A stretch of DNA of 64,000 bases from Phyto melanocephala (GCA_941918925.1 OW799233.1:115503833-115567832), one strand, 5' to 3'. Shown: positions 22,738 through 35,240, counted from the first letter of the stretch. The notes: generated by a model from the sequence alone, not told the origin. Made by a program: numbers and translations.

Positions 22738-23268
22738 TGTTACGTTTATACCTTTTATAAATGTTGGATTATTTCCTTTAAATAAACCTCTTGAGTTCTT
22801 TTATTGCAATTAAAAACACTTTAAATTCGTTATAAAATTAAGAGCACTTTATTTATTTAAATACACTCAAATATTGTTCTTATATCACTTTACTTATTAC
22901 ACTTATAGTTATACACTTTTATTATCAAACTCACTTTGATACGCACTTTACAAGCTCTATTGTAATACTGATCACGTTAGCTGTGTTGTTCGGCTATTTA
23001 TAGTAACATAGTGGTGTTCGGTAACATTCGACAAAGTTCTCGTATGTACATTCTAGTACATTCGAAAACCGTTAAATTTAAATTAAGACGTTAAGTAATA
23101 GGTACGAATAATAGAAGTGCCTAAAAGTATGCTACACATAATAACAAACATCATGTTCGAATAATCAGCGAAATAAACTAATACAAATAAAACTACAGTA
23201 ACTTAAACTACTACAACTAAAATAAATTATAATGTAAATTAAGCTACTTAAAAAATAAATCTGTAACA
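22738..23268. mobile_element. Solo LTR of an LTR retrotransposon
   Basis: The 531-bp segment starts TGTTAC and ends GTAACA, the inverted TG...CA termini of an LTR. It is flanked by the 4-bp duplication ATAT (22734-22737 and 23269-23272). The related copy C keeps the uninterrupted site with a single ATAT, which proves insertion. A TATA-like TATTTATAG lies near 22995. A 4-bp duplication fits Ty3/gypsy-type elements best. No internal region remains, as expected after LTR-LTR recombination. Confidence 0.88.
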
Positions 23269-23309
23269 ATATATAAAAACAACCCATTTTTAAATTATAA
23301 CTTTATATA

Positions 23310-23516
23310 TGTTTGTTAAAAGAAAAAAAAATAAAAAAAAATTAAAAAATAAATATTAAAAAAAAATTTAAAAAAAAATTAAAAAAAAAAATTAAAAAAA
23401 AATTTTTTTAAAAAAATAATTAAAATATATATAATTAATATAAAACAAAAAAAAATAAAAAAATTATTTAAAAAAAAAATTTTAAAAAAAATGAAAAAAA
23501 ATTTAAAAAAAATTTT
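23310..23516 (+). repeat. A/T homopolymer block in mini-me copy B
   Basis: About 200 bp consist almost only of A runs broken by short T runs, with scarcely a G or C. The mirrored block in copy C is at 25085-25341. The length differs between the copies, as slippage-prone tracts do. Confidence 0.8.
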
Positions 23517-23983
23517 TTGGCTCAGCTGGGATTCGATGCCACGTTTTCTCTATCCAGTATACACGTTTGTATGTATGTATGTTGTTGTTGTAATGTTGTT
23601 TTTGTGAAAAAAAAATCGAGGTGGTCGTGGGTTTTTGCTCATATCTCAGTTGTTTATGTACCGATATTTCTGATTTTCAATACCGATCTACTCCCGAATA
23701 TTTCTGATATTTTAATACCTCACCCGGGTCCAAGCGATGTCGGGGGGCTTCAAAAGGTTGATTTCAACATACACACGGACAGACGGTCAGACTGACAGAG
23801 CTTAATCGACTCCTCTATTCATAAGCTTTCAGAAAATATATACTTTATGGGGTCGGAAATGAAAATTGTAGAAATTTCACACGGAATGACAAACCTATAT
23901 ATACCCTTTTTCACTGTGTGAAGGGTATAAAAATTCTCTTCGAACTGCATGTACCTGATGAATTAATATGCCTTGATCCGTAG

Positions 23984-24656
23984 TAACTAACGATCGTCGA
24001 TTCGACGACGACTTTTTCTTTAATTTTTTTTTTATAAATTAAAATGTTTTTTCTTTACAAAATTGATCTTATTGGACTTTGTAATCCTAAATACATTAAA
24101 ACTGCTTATGGCAAAACAATTAACGCTATACGAAATGTAAGCGTGATCGAAGCATGCAATAGGAAAAGAATAGTAATAAAAGATATTTGCTCGACGAATC
24201 AGCGAACGTTTGTACTTTAGGATTAAGGAGTTTTGTATTTATGGATCAAATTTATTGAACAGTTGGTTCAAAATATAAATATATATTTTAAATGTAATGT
24301 ATAACATCCAATGTAAAATCTTATAAAAAATTAATTTTAAATCCACCCTCCTGCAACAAAATGCTTGTATTGCAATTGTATGTCACTCGTCCTGTTGCTG
24401 TGTATTGTTGTACTCGTATGTAGTTAAAAAGTTGTAACAGAGGTGACATTCTAGGTGGCATACATACATGAAGAATTATACTCCAATCTTGTACGACGTA
24501 TTGGTAGACCATCCTGAAATTGTTGTTAAGAAACTTGTTTGTAGGCATATTTCAGATTTTCTTAAGGTTTTCTCTTTCCGCACACAATATTAAGCCCATA
24601 TAGCTGCTAACGACGAAGGTACATTTTCTAGCTAAATTCTGCCATTATTTCTGTTT
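23984..24656. other. AT-rich spacer between inverted mini-me copies
   Basis: This is unique-looking sequence between the end of the hAT-like MITE and copy C. The frame at 24321-24548 has no family signature. Confidence 0.5.
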
Positions 24657-25521
24657 ATTATACCCTTCACACAGTGAAAAAGGGTATATATAGGTTTGTC
24701 ATTCCGTGTGAAATTTCTACAATTTTGATTTCCGACCCCATAAAGTATATATTTTCTGAAAGCTCATGAATAGGGAAGTCGATTAAGCCCTGTCAGTCTG
24801 TCCGTCTGTCCGTCTGACCGTCTGTCCGTGTGTATGTTGAAATCAACTTTTTGAAGCCCCCCGACATCGCATGGACTCGGGTGATGTATTAAATATCAGA
24901 AATATTCGGGAGTAGATCGGTATTGAAAATCAGAAACATCGGTATATAAACAACTGAGATATGAGCAAAAACCCACGACCACCTCGGTTTTTTTTTCACA
25001 AAAACAACATTACAACAACAACATACATACATACAAACGTGTATAATGGTTAGAGAAAACGTGGCATCGAATCCCAGCTGAGCCAAAAAAAATTTTTTTT
25101 CAATTTTTTTAAAAATTTTTTTTAAATTTTTTTCATTTTTGTTTTTTTATTTTTTATTTTATATATTATTTATATTTTTATTATTTTTTTTTAAATTTTT
25201 TTTTTATTTTTTTTTTGTTTTATATATATTATATATATAATAATTTTTTAAAAAAAAATTTTTTTAAATTTTTTTTAAAATTTTTTTTTAAAATTTTTTT
25301 TTTAAATTTTTTTTTTTATTTTTTTTTTTTTTGTTTTTTTAACATACATACGTGAATTTATAATTTTACAATGGGATGTTTTTATATATGTATGTTTTTA
25401 TATGTATGTACGTATTTCATATGGGATGAATGGTGACACAAACTACTGTTATTGCATGACTACACGTTGTGAAGGGTATATAAGATTCGGCACGGCCGAA
25501 TATAGCACTCTTACTTGTTTT
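24657..25521 (-). mobile_element. mini-me/DINE-1-like element, first type (copy C)
   Basis: This is a close inverse copy of B, at about 865 bp. On the minus strand the 5' hairpin TTCGGCCGTGCCGAA (25491-25505) is followed by the same 'ACAACGTG' and 'TTCATCCCATATGAAATACG' blocks. The 3' end has a well-developed (GTCY)n tract (24797-24832). It lacks the solo LTR of B and so preserves the empty site. Confidence 0.85.
25085..25341 (-). repeat. A/T homopolymer block in mini-me copy C
   Basis: About 255 bp of T runs with short A runs, the counterpart of 23310-23516 in copy B. Confidence 0.8.
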
Positions 25522-25917
25522 TTTTTATTTCCTCTTTTATTTTTTCATTATGTTTTTAAAGTTTTTTATTTTTGTCTTCTCTATATTGCAATTAAAATCA
25601 TGTTCATTGCACATGCGCGTCTAGTTTAGTAAAGATCTATAAACATGGTTGTCATTGTCGTTGATGTTGTTTTGTTGCTGATTTTTTTTTTGTTTCTACT
25701 TGGTTGACTAGGGAGTCTTTAAAGAAATATAAGTTTAAGGTAGTTTGGGGGGTCTTTTTAGAAATTAAAAAGAAGTACAAAATAAAAAATAAAAAAAATA
25801 CTAATAAAACATAAACACATTAATATTTTTATGAAGATATACATGTGTAAATACACTTAAATATATAAATATATGTGTGGCAGCCTTTTGGATAATTTCT
25901 GTGAAATAAAATAATCA
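25522..25917. other. AT-rich sequence, no gene recognised
   Basis: Only low-complexity fly-type intergenic sequence is visible. Confidence 0.5.
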
Positions 25918-26526
25918 TCTTGTATACAAAATTCTAGTGTCACAGTGTTATGAACGAAACTCCTTCGAAACGGCTTGGCCAATTCACTAGGTCCGATAAT
26001 AGGACGTAAACTATTTTTCAAATCTTTATTATATTTCCAGAACTGTAGTTGTCATAAGCTATAAGTTCTTTTTAATTGGCTATGATGTCAGTTTACTGTT
26101 ACGATCGCAAAATCAATAGGATCAAAACAGACAACGTTGTAAGTCATACATTGAATGTCATTTTTGGAAAACTTTGATTTTTATTTGATCTTATTTACTT
26201 AGTACGAGCTACTTTCGATAACCATTTCCTAATTAGAACCAAAAATGGTGAGGATCGAAGAAAGGAAGATGATGCACTCCACTGTATAAAATATAAAAAT
26301 TATTGCATATCTAACAAATAGGAGCAGATAGTATTCAAGTCTATCAAAAATATCGTCTAAATTTCTTGATCTTTAAATTAATAATTTGTTTATTTTCTTG
26401 AGATTTTATTTTTTAATCCAAGTGATCTCAAGCTCACGAAAAAGAACAGATTTTTAAAATCTTTTTCTTAATGAATACAATACAACATCTTTGTTGGGGC
26501 CCGCGAAGTGGTGCGGGTTTTTCTTG
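25918..26526 (+). mobile_element. Decayed Helitron
   Basis: The 5' region reads TCTTGTATACAAAATTCTAG, then 'GTGTCACAGTGTTATGAACG', 'AACTCCTTCGAAACGGCTTG' and 'GGCCAATT', the style of Helitron 5' ends. The 3' region is the hairpin CCCGC-GAAGTGGT-GCGGG (26510-26527 region) followed by CTTG instead of CTAG. Length is about 609 bp and no protein remains. One changed base in the 3' terminus and the lack of close copies here point to an old insertion. Confidence 0.65.
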
Positions 26527-27739
26527 TATGTATATAAATTTTATTTTTATTGTTAGTAAATTCTACTATTTTCTTTACATTTTACTATTGCAATAAAGTA
26601 TTTGTATAATTATTAGTTTTGTTGCCTGTTTATGAATAACTTCAAAATGCACAACGCATAATTGATTGGCATAACTAATATATTCAAATAATTTATCAAA
26701 TTGCTGAATGAAAACTGTTGAATAACTACACCACAATATGGATTCAATGTGCAATAAGTTTTATTTTTCGGGTAGAAGGCTTTTTGGCACAAGATTGATG
26801 CAATATCTTGTTCATGTTAGAAAAAAAAAAGAATTCAACAATAATAAATAATTATTAAATGATTGACATGCAATTATGCATGCATTTAAGATAAAATTGA
26901 GAAAAAAAAATCTTGACATCTTGTATTGAAAACATTTTTAAAATGAGGTTTTTCATAATCTATTCTATGTGGGTTTTATAAAAAAAAAAACAAATATTTG
27001 GAATTTGCAAAATTTTTTTTGAATTTGTTTTTAAACATCTTGAAAGGAAGGTTTTGCTGAAAACATCTCGGAGCAATTATTGAAACGTCGTACTGAACTG
27101 AATGTGCTTATCGTCACAAATTCAAATTCGTCACAAATTCACCTGAACCGCTTTTAATCTAAAATGTTTTCTCTTTAACTTTTTTTTATTTTTATATTGT
27201 TAGCTTAGTGTTTTAACTGTCCAAGTCCAATTTTTACGAAATTAAGATTTTAATTCTGCAAGACAAAACAACTTAAAGTACATAACTTCTAAAAACAAAA
27301 AAAAAAAAATATCGTAATGTCTACTCTAACCTGGTGTCTTGCTATGGTAAGCAAATGGGCTAAGTCCCTTAAAAAAAAAGACGAAAATAAAACCATGTGC
27401 TAAGTTCAGTTAAAAATAACTAATATATTAATTTGAGTTTTAACTTTGAAATGTTTGTTAATATTTTTAATTTTTTATCAGACTTGAGTTAATTAAAAAA
27501 TTTTTTTTTTAAAGAAATTTATTTGTGATAATGAAAGAATAGTGGAGTGGAAGGTATTGTCGAAACCAGCTACGTTTTCATCAGCAGCTCTCTTCAACCA
27601 GTAATTAAGAATTTAATGTAAATTTTGAATTCAGTAACTCAAACGTGGCTTTTTTGCTATTTTCTTACCACAACGAGTTAGAGGGAAAGTTAGCAACGGC
27701 AACTAATAATATAATTGATGCAATTAAATTTCCTAAATT
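26527..27739. other. AT-rich sequence, no gene recognised
   Basis: Homopolymer A and T runs dominate. No coding or element signature was seen. Confidence 0.5.
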
Positions 27740-29146
27740 TTAAATATTTAAATTTCTGCTAAACAGGTCTGTATAAAATGTTAGAAAATCTGTGAATGCC
27801 TTCTTAGTTCGTTGAATGGGAACAATTGCTGTTTTTTGCGATAGTGTGGCAAAAGAGCAGTCAACCTCGCCTCATCATCATGCCCAACAATTGAGCATCA
27901 ACATTGTCATTGAAAATTTGGACCATCAGATAGAGGAGTGGCGCCAAGGATGGGGGGGCCATTTGGCCGATATTTTGTTAAATACATAATTGAACCATAC
28001 AAATATTATCATAACAAAAAGAAATGATTATAATTTCCTAAATAATTTGTGTTTTATTTAAATTCAACATCGGACATCGGCCCTTAAAATTTAACCACCC
28101 TTAATAACTTCGATATGATAGTAAAATGCTTTTGTAAATGTAGTCTTTCGATGAAAGTGGGCGTTAAAGTAGGCGTGTCAATAAAGTTTCTGCTAATAAA
28201 TACAACTTAGATATTTCAATATATTCCTTTATTTTCCCAAAAACTTTGTCAATAGAGAAATTACATGAATTTAAGATAAACCGTTATATGGGAGGTAGGC
28301 GTTAAAGCGGGCGTGTCACTTAAACTTTTTGGCACAATAATAACATTGATTAGAAGGATATTCGTAGCAAATTTGATCATCATACCTCTAATTTTGCCGG
28401 TTTTATGAGCTTTGAAATTTCATTAACGGTAGACAACGTGAAAAGTGGGCGTTATAGTAGGCGTGTCAAAGCTATTTTTACGAATGAGCACAACTGAGGT
28501 GTTTCAATATAGCCCTTTAGTATTCCAAAATCTTTATTAATAGAGAAATTATATGAATTTTAGGTAAAATGTTATATGGGGGGTGGGCGTAAAAGTGGGC
28601 GTGGCGCATTGATTTTCCGTTACGAAAAAGCCTCTCACCAAAAAGCGAAGTGCGCAAAATTTCAGAGTCGTACATCCAATTTTGTTGCTTTTATGACGTT
28701 TTTGTTTTTAAATATACCGAAAAATACACTGTGCGGTATAAATTTTCGTACATTTTGATCGATAACTCCTTTCCTAATGCATAGATTTAGACAATTTTCG
28801 GGGAAAAATATTGTCTTTACCCAGGAAATTTATATTCGAAATTTCATGAGTCTACGTTAAGGCGTTTGGACACAATTCCATTTTATTCGATGTTCGAAGG
28901 ACACGGTTTTTTCGACCTACTCTTGCTTTTCGAGCTATAACTCTCTTCCTAATATTCCGATGTAGCCCATTTTCAATACCCATTTTCAAACCTTGTCAAT
29001 AAGAAAGATTCTGGCAAAATTTGAGCCCTCTAGCTTTTTCGGTGCGACCTCTGTCGTGCTTTCAACAGACGGACAGACGGATAGACGGACGGACATAGCT
29101 AGATCGTCATCAAATCAAACCCTGATTTTGGTGGCGGGTATAAAAA
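27740..29146 (+). mobile_element. mini-me-like element, second type (copy E), 5'-truncated
   Basis: The copy starts inside the captured mariner segment (at 'CTGCTAAACAGGTCTG') and runs through two internal units (near 28158 and 28444) to a GGTGGCGGGTATAAAAA tail. Compared with copies D and F it lacks about 90-110 bp before the tail, including 'ATACTTTATGGGG'. The GACGGACA tract is at 29069-29093. Its captured mariner right end, CCCTTAAAATTTAACCACCC, is at about 28082-28101. Confidence 0.75.
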
Positions 29147-29147
29147 A

Positions 29148-29258
29148 TGTCGAATCAACATTACAGATAAAAATTGTTTTTGCAAAAAGTGTTTTTTTAT
29201 GTGTTTCATATAAAAACAAAACAAAGACAGTGTAGTCACATTTACAACTAAATAGATA
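29148..29258 (+). repeat. Dispersed repeat, copy 2
   Basis: Homologous to 2288-2395. It begins immediately after the tail of mini-me copy E. Confidence 0.6.
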
Positions 29259-29689
29259 AGAACATGCTAGAAACTACTAAATCGGTAACCAAAATCTATC
29301 AATTAAATTTAGAATATAGTCAAAAAAGTGACAGACCACTCTCAAGTGCTGTTTGGTTAGTAGAGCTTTTAATAAGAGCTAGAAAGCAAATCGTAGCAGC
29401 AGTTTAACACTGTAGCCGCAAAAATATGGAGTACGACTTGAATCTATATATAGCACTATGTATTTAGCGAGACTATGTAAAATACAGGGTCAGTCAGTTC
29501 TCATTTACATCAAAAGGAATGATGAACCCTGGTATGAATTGTCAGCAGAATTCCTTTATATCCATATGAATCAGTCACTTTCCGTGGTGCAGGGATGCCA
29601 GTTCGGAAACTGTTTAAGTCAATGTGTCTCAGTCCGCGTGAACGGGACTTAGTCCACAATCGACAAAGTTATCATATCCCACGAGAGAA

Positions 29690-30330
29690 TTTTGTAAGCG
29701 ATTAATAATTCTAAGTTAGCTCCTGGTATAAATCACCTGGGTCTGATGAAATTCTTATATATATGCTGCAGAGTGGCAACATGTCATTGCATAGATACAA
29801 GGGATATTCATGCTTTGTCTTCCTTTCAATTATGTCCATGGAAGTAGGAGAAATATTATTTTTATTCCGTAGATCGACTAAAGAAGTCACGAGAATGCGA
29901 AAGAATTCCGACTAAATAGTTAATTATCTTTCCAGCTCAAAACACTCGGACTCTCACATCAGGCAAAAACTTGAGGTAGTATGCTTTTGTCATTTAGCCA
30001 ACAACACTATCTTAAAAGGAGCTCTACGGAAACAGCTCTATTTATGGTTGTAGGGACTATAGAAAAAACCCCCGAATTTAATATGCAATATGCACTTTAT
30101 GGTTTACAACTGGCTATTATCCATGTTAAGCTTAAGAGCGGTTATGGTGAACCGTGGTAATAGCACTATATTGAGACTAGTTGAGACTGGTACACATTTG
30201 GGCAGTACAATGACTCCACTTCTTTGGTTTATTGTAATTAACTTGATTTTGATTAAATTTAACAGAAGATAAATATGTTGTGATAATTGGTATCAGGACT
30301 GTTTCCGGCGTGATTGGTAATCTCGTGTTC
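29690..30330 (+). pseudogene. Non-LTR retrotransposon reverse transcriptase relic
   Basis: Translated pieces in shifting frames follow the order of a non-LTR reverse transcriptase. 'SSWYKSPGSDEI' (near 29715) corresponds to the YKSPGPDGI block. 'STETALFMVVGTIEKTPEF' (near 30022) matches the S-x-E-T-A-L block. 'GSTMTPLLWFIVINLILIK' (near 30200) corresponds to the PQGGVLSPLLW block. The YADD box was not found. Frames are broken throughout. It may belong to the same broad type as 1551-1904 and 62480-62870, but the pieces do not overlap. Confidence 0.7.
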
Positions 30331-32048
30331 TACCCTGCCTGCCAAGGCACATAAAATCCAAAGGAAAACAAAAACTGGAGAACTTTTCTGAAATATCTTA
30401 GGTCAGACAAAACGATCTAATGATATATATCTCGTCTACAGCCTATTAAAAAATCCTTATCATCATTGAATCTGTAGCACACATTTTACCTGAGATTACG
30501 TTTTTGAGTAACAAAATAACACCTCTGTCAGACATTAACGTACCAGTAAGCAGTGAGATCAATTGTAGATAGCCCAAACCATGTAGCAACCCAACCAAGC
30601 TTCTGGTGTCGAATAATGATGACATTTCTAATACAATATTCTAATGCAATAAAGTTGAAAATAGTCTTTCGACCCCTAATCAAGTCAACGGGTCAATCTG
30701 ACGTCGTTATAAACCAGGTCCTGATAATTTGCTTAATATACAACGTTACTACTCAGTCTACTATTTTAAAATTTTTGATACCACAAAGAAAAAATTTTAT
30801 TTTTGTCTCCCTAAGCAAACGATATATAAAGGGTGGTTAAATTTTAAGGGCCGATGTTGAATCTGAACCACACCTAATAATATTTATATTTAAATTAACT
30901 GATATAAATCAGTTTATTTATTAAAAATAAATATAATAATAAGAATTTATTTACCTACAATGTATGTATACTTACATACTCGTCTATGTGAGTCTGTTTT
31001 TACAAAATTTATAAATTAATAATTTATCTTAAAAACAATATCAATATACTGGCATAATAAATTTACAAAAAAAAAAATTCGTTATTTTTTTAATTTTTTT
31101 GCTGTGGTTGTCGTCTTTTCTGTTGTTTTGTATTTGATATAAACAAATCAAACATGAATCAGACAACATCAGAGACAAGTAAATATCACATTACATATGT
31201 TAAAATATTATACAACATGGTGATGGACAGACGAACGAAAGGAGAAAAGATACCTACATCATTATCATTACAAACATACAAACATAGAAATATAAAACAA
31301 ATATACACAAAAATACACAGTGACTGAAAGGCAAACAGAAGACAGTGATATAGACTGTATGCATATAGTTAGTAGAATGAACCTTAAATTTATCTTAAAA
31401 TCTTAAAACAATAAAAATAAACATAATCACTAGATAATCATCTTGAGTATAAGATGAACAACAAACAAACGAATTAATACCAACACACATACATACTCGT
31501 ACATTTATAATTATATTTTTGTGTATATCAAACAGACATATAGAATGAAGGAAGAGTGGACGGACAGATGTTTGTAAAACAGAATGGAACTGACAAAGAC
31601 TGGCATGGTCATACGAAAAAAATTCCCAAAATCAACAAGTTAAAATTTTATTTATTATTTAACCATAATAATCCGTTACCAAAACATTTCTGACGAGTGT
31701 TGTTTTTTGTTTCTGCTACCAAGTGTAGTTAGGTGGTACATAACTTGAGCCGTCCACTAAAGTTTTGATTGCTTTTTTCTCTGGCTTCCCTATATTTGAT
31801 CGATTTTCAAAAAAAGTGTAAACGTTTTATTCTATTTTTTTAAGATAGTATTTAATAATAAGTATAAAATTTATTAACGTGCTAACTAGGGTGATGGAAT
31901 TCCAAAAAAGCAAACAATTTTTACAAATTTTAAATTTAAAACTGTTTGAAAAACGGTTTCTTAAAAAAGTCGAATAACCGATCACATAGCGCAGTATTCA
32001 AAATATTTATATACTACATCCCTGGTGTCGTTTCGTTTTTATTTCAAA
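30331..32048. other. Intergenic sequence, no gene recognised
   Basis: Apart from the mariner tip at 30828-30878, this stretch shows only AT-rich sequence with CATACA-type short repeats (31150-31560). Confidence 0.5.
30828..30878 (-). repeat. Isolated mariner terminal fragment
   Basis: AGGGTGGTTAAATTTTAAGG, followed by GCCGATGTTGAAT, is the inverse of the right end seen at 28066-28103 in copy E. Only the tip is present. Confidence 0.7.
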
Positions 32049-32918
32049 CTAGCCAATCCCGGCGCGCGTTGCTACGCCCCTTCATGAATTTTAATCGCAT
32101 TCTAAATTTTAATCGAATATCAAGTGCAAGGCTAAAAACTATAACTTTTTCTTTATGAGCGTGGCACTGCCCACTTTTCTAATTACAAAACTGTATAGTC
32201 ATGACAGCTCAATAAGTGTGCAAAGTTTCAGAAAAATCGGTCCAGTGTAAGTACCTCAAAATGATACCTTTTTTTATGGGCGTGGCACTGCCCACTTTTC
32301 TAAATACGAAACTGTATAGTCATGACAACTCAATATGTGTGCAAAGTTTCAAAAAAATCGTTCCAGTGCAAGTACCTCAAAATGATACCTTTTTTTTAAT
32401 GGGCGTGGCACTGCCCACTTTTCTAATGACGAAAGTGTAAAGTCATGACAGCTCAGTATGTTTGCAAAGTTTCAGAAAATTCGGTCTAGTGAAAGTAGCT
32501 AAAACTGATAACTAATTTTTAATGGGCGTGACCCCGCCCACTTTTTCAATCACGGAATTATAAAGTCATGACAACTCAATACGCGTGCAAGGTTTCAGAA
32601 AAATCGGTCCAGTGCAAGTACCTCAAAATTAAAACTTTTTTAGGGGCGTGGCCCCGCCCACTTTTTTTATCACGCAATTATTTAGTCATGACAGCTCGAT
32701 ATATGTGCAAAGTTTCAGAAAAATCGGTCAAGTGCAAGTAGGTAAAACTGATAACTAATTTTTTATGGGCGTAGCTCCGCCCACTTTTTTCACCCATAAA
32801 CACTCCCTGGTATGTGTACAACAACTTACCAAAGTTTAAGCCCGATCGGTTTTACAGTTTCGGAGTCTATAGCTAACACACACACACACACACAGAGTTT
32901 CACTTTTATATATATAGA
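32049..32918 (-). mobile_element. Non-autonomous Helitron (H3)
   Basis: Inverse orientation of the family at 17758. The 3' CTAG is at 32049-32052, next to GGCGCGCG. The 5' terminus TCTATATATATAAAAGTG ends at 32918, with a (CA)n tract beside it. The element lies between A and T in its own orientation. Six GC-box units at about 121-bp spacing are present (near 32157, 32278, 32400, 32522, 32643, 32766). No protein is encoded. Confidence 0.9.
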
Positions 32919-33774
32919 TGATATTTTTGCATAATAACATATTGTTGAAACTCGACGTCTGAAACAAAGTAAAGAATAAAATATTTTTTCAACATCCTTA
33001 TGAAAAAAATCAAATCCAGAAAAGCCGCCACCACATATGGCGGATTTATTGCAGAATAATATTTTCTTTACCTCTTCAGTATGTGTTTTAGAATGTAGAT
33101 AAAAAGGCTGGATGAGTAGAGCACATCACAACTAAAAAATTTCACATTCAAGATGGCGTCAAAAATAAAATGGACTTTTAGCTAATTTCTTAATAATGGC
33201 ATTTGAAGCAAAATGGCGGATTTCATATTTTTTAACCGCCTTAGTATGGATATCAAGTGAAACGTCTAGTAGATATCATTCATCTAGCTAAAATGCTTAA
33301 TCCAATATTGACTTTTTCAAAAACCTATATATTTGTAAGTGTATTTGTGATTCGAAAGCTTTAAATATTTATCTATACTTCGAATAAGCAGTTACCTATA
33401 AGCACTTCACCTCGAAGATATTTCATCTCAACAATATAGCCCACTTGATACTCGGTCGCTTAAAGCAATGGTTTATTAAGAAAATAACCTATTAAACATA
33501 ATTTAATGCTTTTTTCTGAGTAAAATATCGAAATTTTTCTGCTCTTTCTTTTACAAATGTTGAATTAAAGGATCCTTAAAGACCTATAAAAGTAAATAAC
33601 TTATGATATACTAGAAGTAATGTAAGTGACACGCTAAAACTTAAGGATGTTTCGAAATCCTCAAAATTTTTTCTTAAGTCTACATTATAACCCGTGTTAT
33701 TTGAAATAATGCTATTATCGAAATTAATAGCTAAACGTATCATTTGATATGTATTTTATCTCGTTATTATATAA
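32919..33774. other. Sequence with 'atggcgga' motifs, no gene recognised
   Basis: The blocks 'ATGGCGGATTT' at about 33037 and 33215 and 'AAGATGGCG' at about 33152 suggest a diverged dispersed repeat, but no termini were found. Confidence 0.4.
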
Positions 33775-34990
33775 AAAAAGTGCTACATATATTAGGCCGA
33801 GCTGAATCTGAGAAAACCCTTCACCATCATGTAGATAAATATTATGACGTCATCGTAGAACAGCCTAAATATCACATTTAATATTGGACGCCATTGTGCT
33901 TTGTTGTTTTCGACGTGATCTTTCGTTTTGAACTTTAATATAGTTAACTGCTTTCTACTAGTCAATCCCTTTTTTGATGTCCATATTGATGGGGTTAAAA
34001 AATTCCACACATTTTTTTCGGACGCAATTTTGGAATTTAAAAATTTTATAAATAGTTTACAATATTCTACTGGTTAAGATTTTTTATTTGATACCAATAT
34101 TGTGAGAGTTAAAGGGAATTAAGCCATAACTACTATATTTGTCTTCTATATCCGCCATTTGATCTGAGACGTCATCTTGGATTTTTACTTTTTCATAGTT
34201 GAGTGTATTTTACCGTGTAAGCCATTTCATTTGATACCAATATTTTAGAGATCTAGTAGGTAAATTTTTAAATACCAGATATGACTTATACATAAATTTA
34301 TTGACCGCTATTTTGTAGAAGCGGCCATCATAGATTTAAATTTTGTATTGTGTGTTATATTGCGATAGTCAAGTTCTTTCATTTGATATAAATACTGGCG
34401 TACTGATAATAGAAATATATTTTCGTTTGTTAATTTTATGAAAAACACCTAAGCAGTTGCATTTTGGCGCTTATGTCTCAGTTATTTTTTTAAACCGATT
34501 TTTTAGCTTTTCTCAATAGTAATTTTTGAGACCTCGCTTTATAATTTGTTGTTTTTAATGTGTCTAAAAATTATTTACAAGCTCAAAAATTGTATTTATA
34601 AAAAAATATATTTTTTTCCAAGTAATTTTAATAGATTTGTCAAAATTTTTCACGATTATTTCTAGAGGTATATAATATCTAAAGATGACAAAAGAAACAA
34701 ATTATACTTTGGCTGTTAAATTTAAATGTTTGTGAAAAAAAATATGAGAAAAAACAGAGGCAGTCGTGTACATATGTCAGAAAGTTATAAAGCGATTATG
34801 CTGTATTTCAAGAGCCAATAATTCCCGAATATTTCTCAAAGATTGTTACGCCATACAGGTCATATAATGTGGGGCTTCTAAAGGTCGATTTAAGCCAACA
34901 CATGGATATTACTCAATCGGCTCTCCTATTCATAGAATAGCTCGAAGTGACCCGCCTATATAAAGTAAAAACACTTTTTCCTATACATAC
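33775..34990 (+). mobile_element. Old mini-me relic with internal tandem units
   Basis: A decayed 5' hairpin (GGCCGAGCTGAATCT, 33796-33810) is followed by ACCCTTCACC. Near the other end are CCCGAATATTTCTCA (34828), a decayed 'GGGGCTTCTAAAGGT' (34872) and 'CTCTCCTATTCATAGAATAGC' traces, in the same order as copy B. Between them, blocks of the form 'TCATTTGATACCAATATT' recur near 33978, 34088, 34235 and 34378, giving about four diverged tandem units. Confidence 0.6.
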
Positions 34991-35009
34991 TTCTACTTAA
35001 CCGATTCTT

Positions 35010-35240
35010 ATACAGTTTTAAATACACATACAGATCTCTAGTCAGTTCAATTCGATGATTAAAAAAGATAACAGATCCACGCCCATTAAATTAAAAATAT
35101 TTTTGTAACTGCATTTGCTGAATTAAATCTTATGAAATTTTCGCACATATTAAATGTATGTAAAAATATAAGATGACGATATAAGGGATGGGTGGTGTCG
35201 CGCCCATTGTTTAAGATACTCTTTATTCCGTTTTGAGACT
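35010..35240 (+). repeat. Decayed Helitron-type units
   Basis: 'CCACGCCCATTAAA' near 35078 and 'GGTGTCGCGCCCATTG' near 35193 resemble the GC boxes of the Helitron family, about 115 bp apart, with 'AATTTTCGCACATATT' between them. No termini remain. Confidence 0.5.

Larger units (their letters stand above)
22602..23932 (+). mobile_element. mini-me/DINE-1-like element, first type (copy B)
   Basis: The 5' end is AACAAGTAAGAGCGC with the hairpin TTCGGCCGTGCCGAA and then TATACCCTTCACAACG. The 3' end carries a degenerate GACGG microsatellite (23777-23800), 'ATACTTTATGGGG', and a terminal stem formed by TATACCC and GGGTATAAAA around 'TTTTTCACTGTGTGAA'. A solo LTR (22738-23268) is inserted near the 5' end. 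The middle contains an A/T homopolymer block of about 200 bp. Without the LTR, length is about 800 bp. Copy C lies nearby in inverse orientation. Confidence 0.8.
22441..23975. mobile_element. hAT-like MITE, copy 2, split by a mini-me
   Basis: The ends CAAGGCACATTTATCCATCA (22441) and the inverse of CAAGGCATATTAATTCATCA (ending 23975) match copy 1 at 20148. The flanks ACCCGTAG and ATCCGTAG form an 8-bp duplication with one mismatch. Only about 205 bp belong to the MITE itself. The mini-me at 22602-23932 interrupts it at a point that aligns with 'ATAAACAAGCTATTTC' in copy 1. Confidence 0.8.

Noticed and set aside
23517..23795. 92-residue frame shared with 24889-25086 as a conserved gene
   Set aside because: Both frames lie at the same place in mini-me copies B and C; the similarity is repeat homology and the element is non-coding.
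26495..26530. Rho-independent terminator from a GC hairpin followed by T
   Set aside because: In this eukaryotic context, with a Helitron-like 5' end 0.6 kb upstream, the hairpin fits a Helitron 3' terminus.
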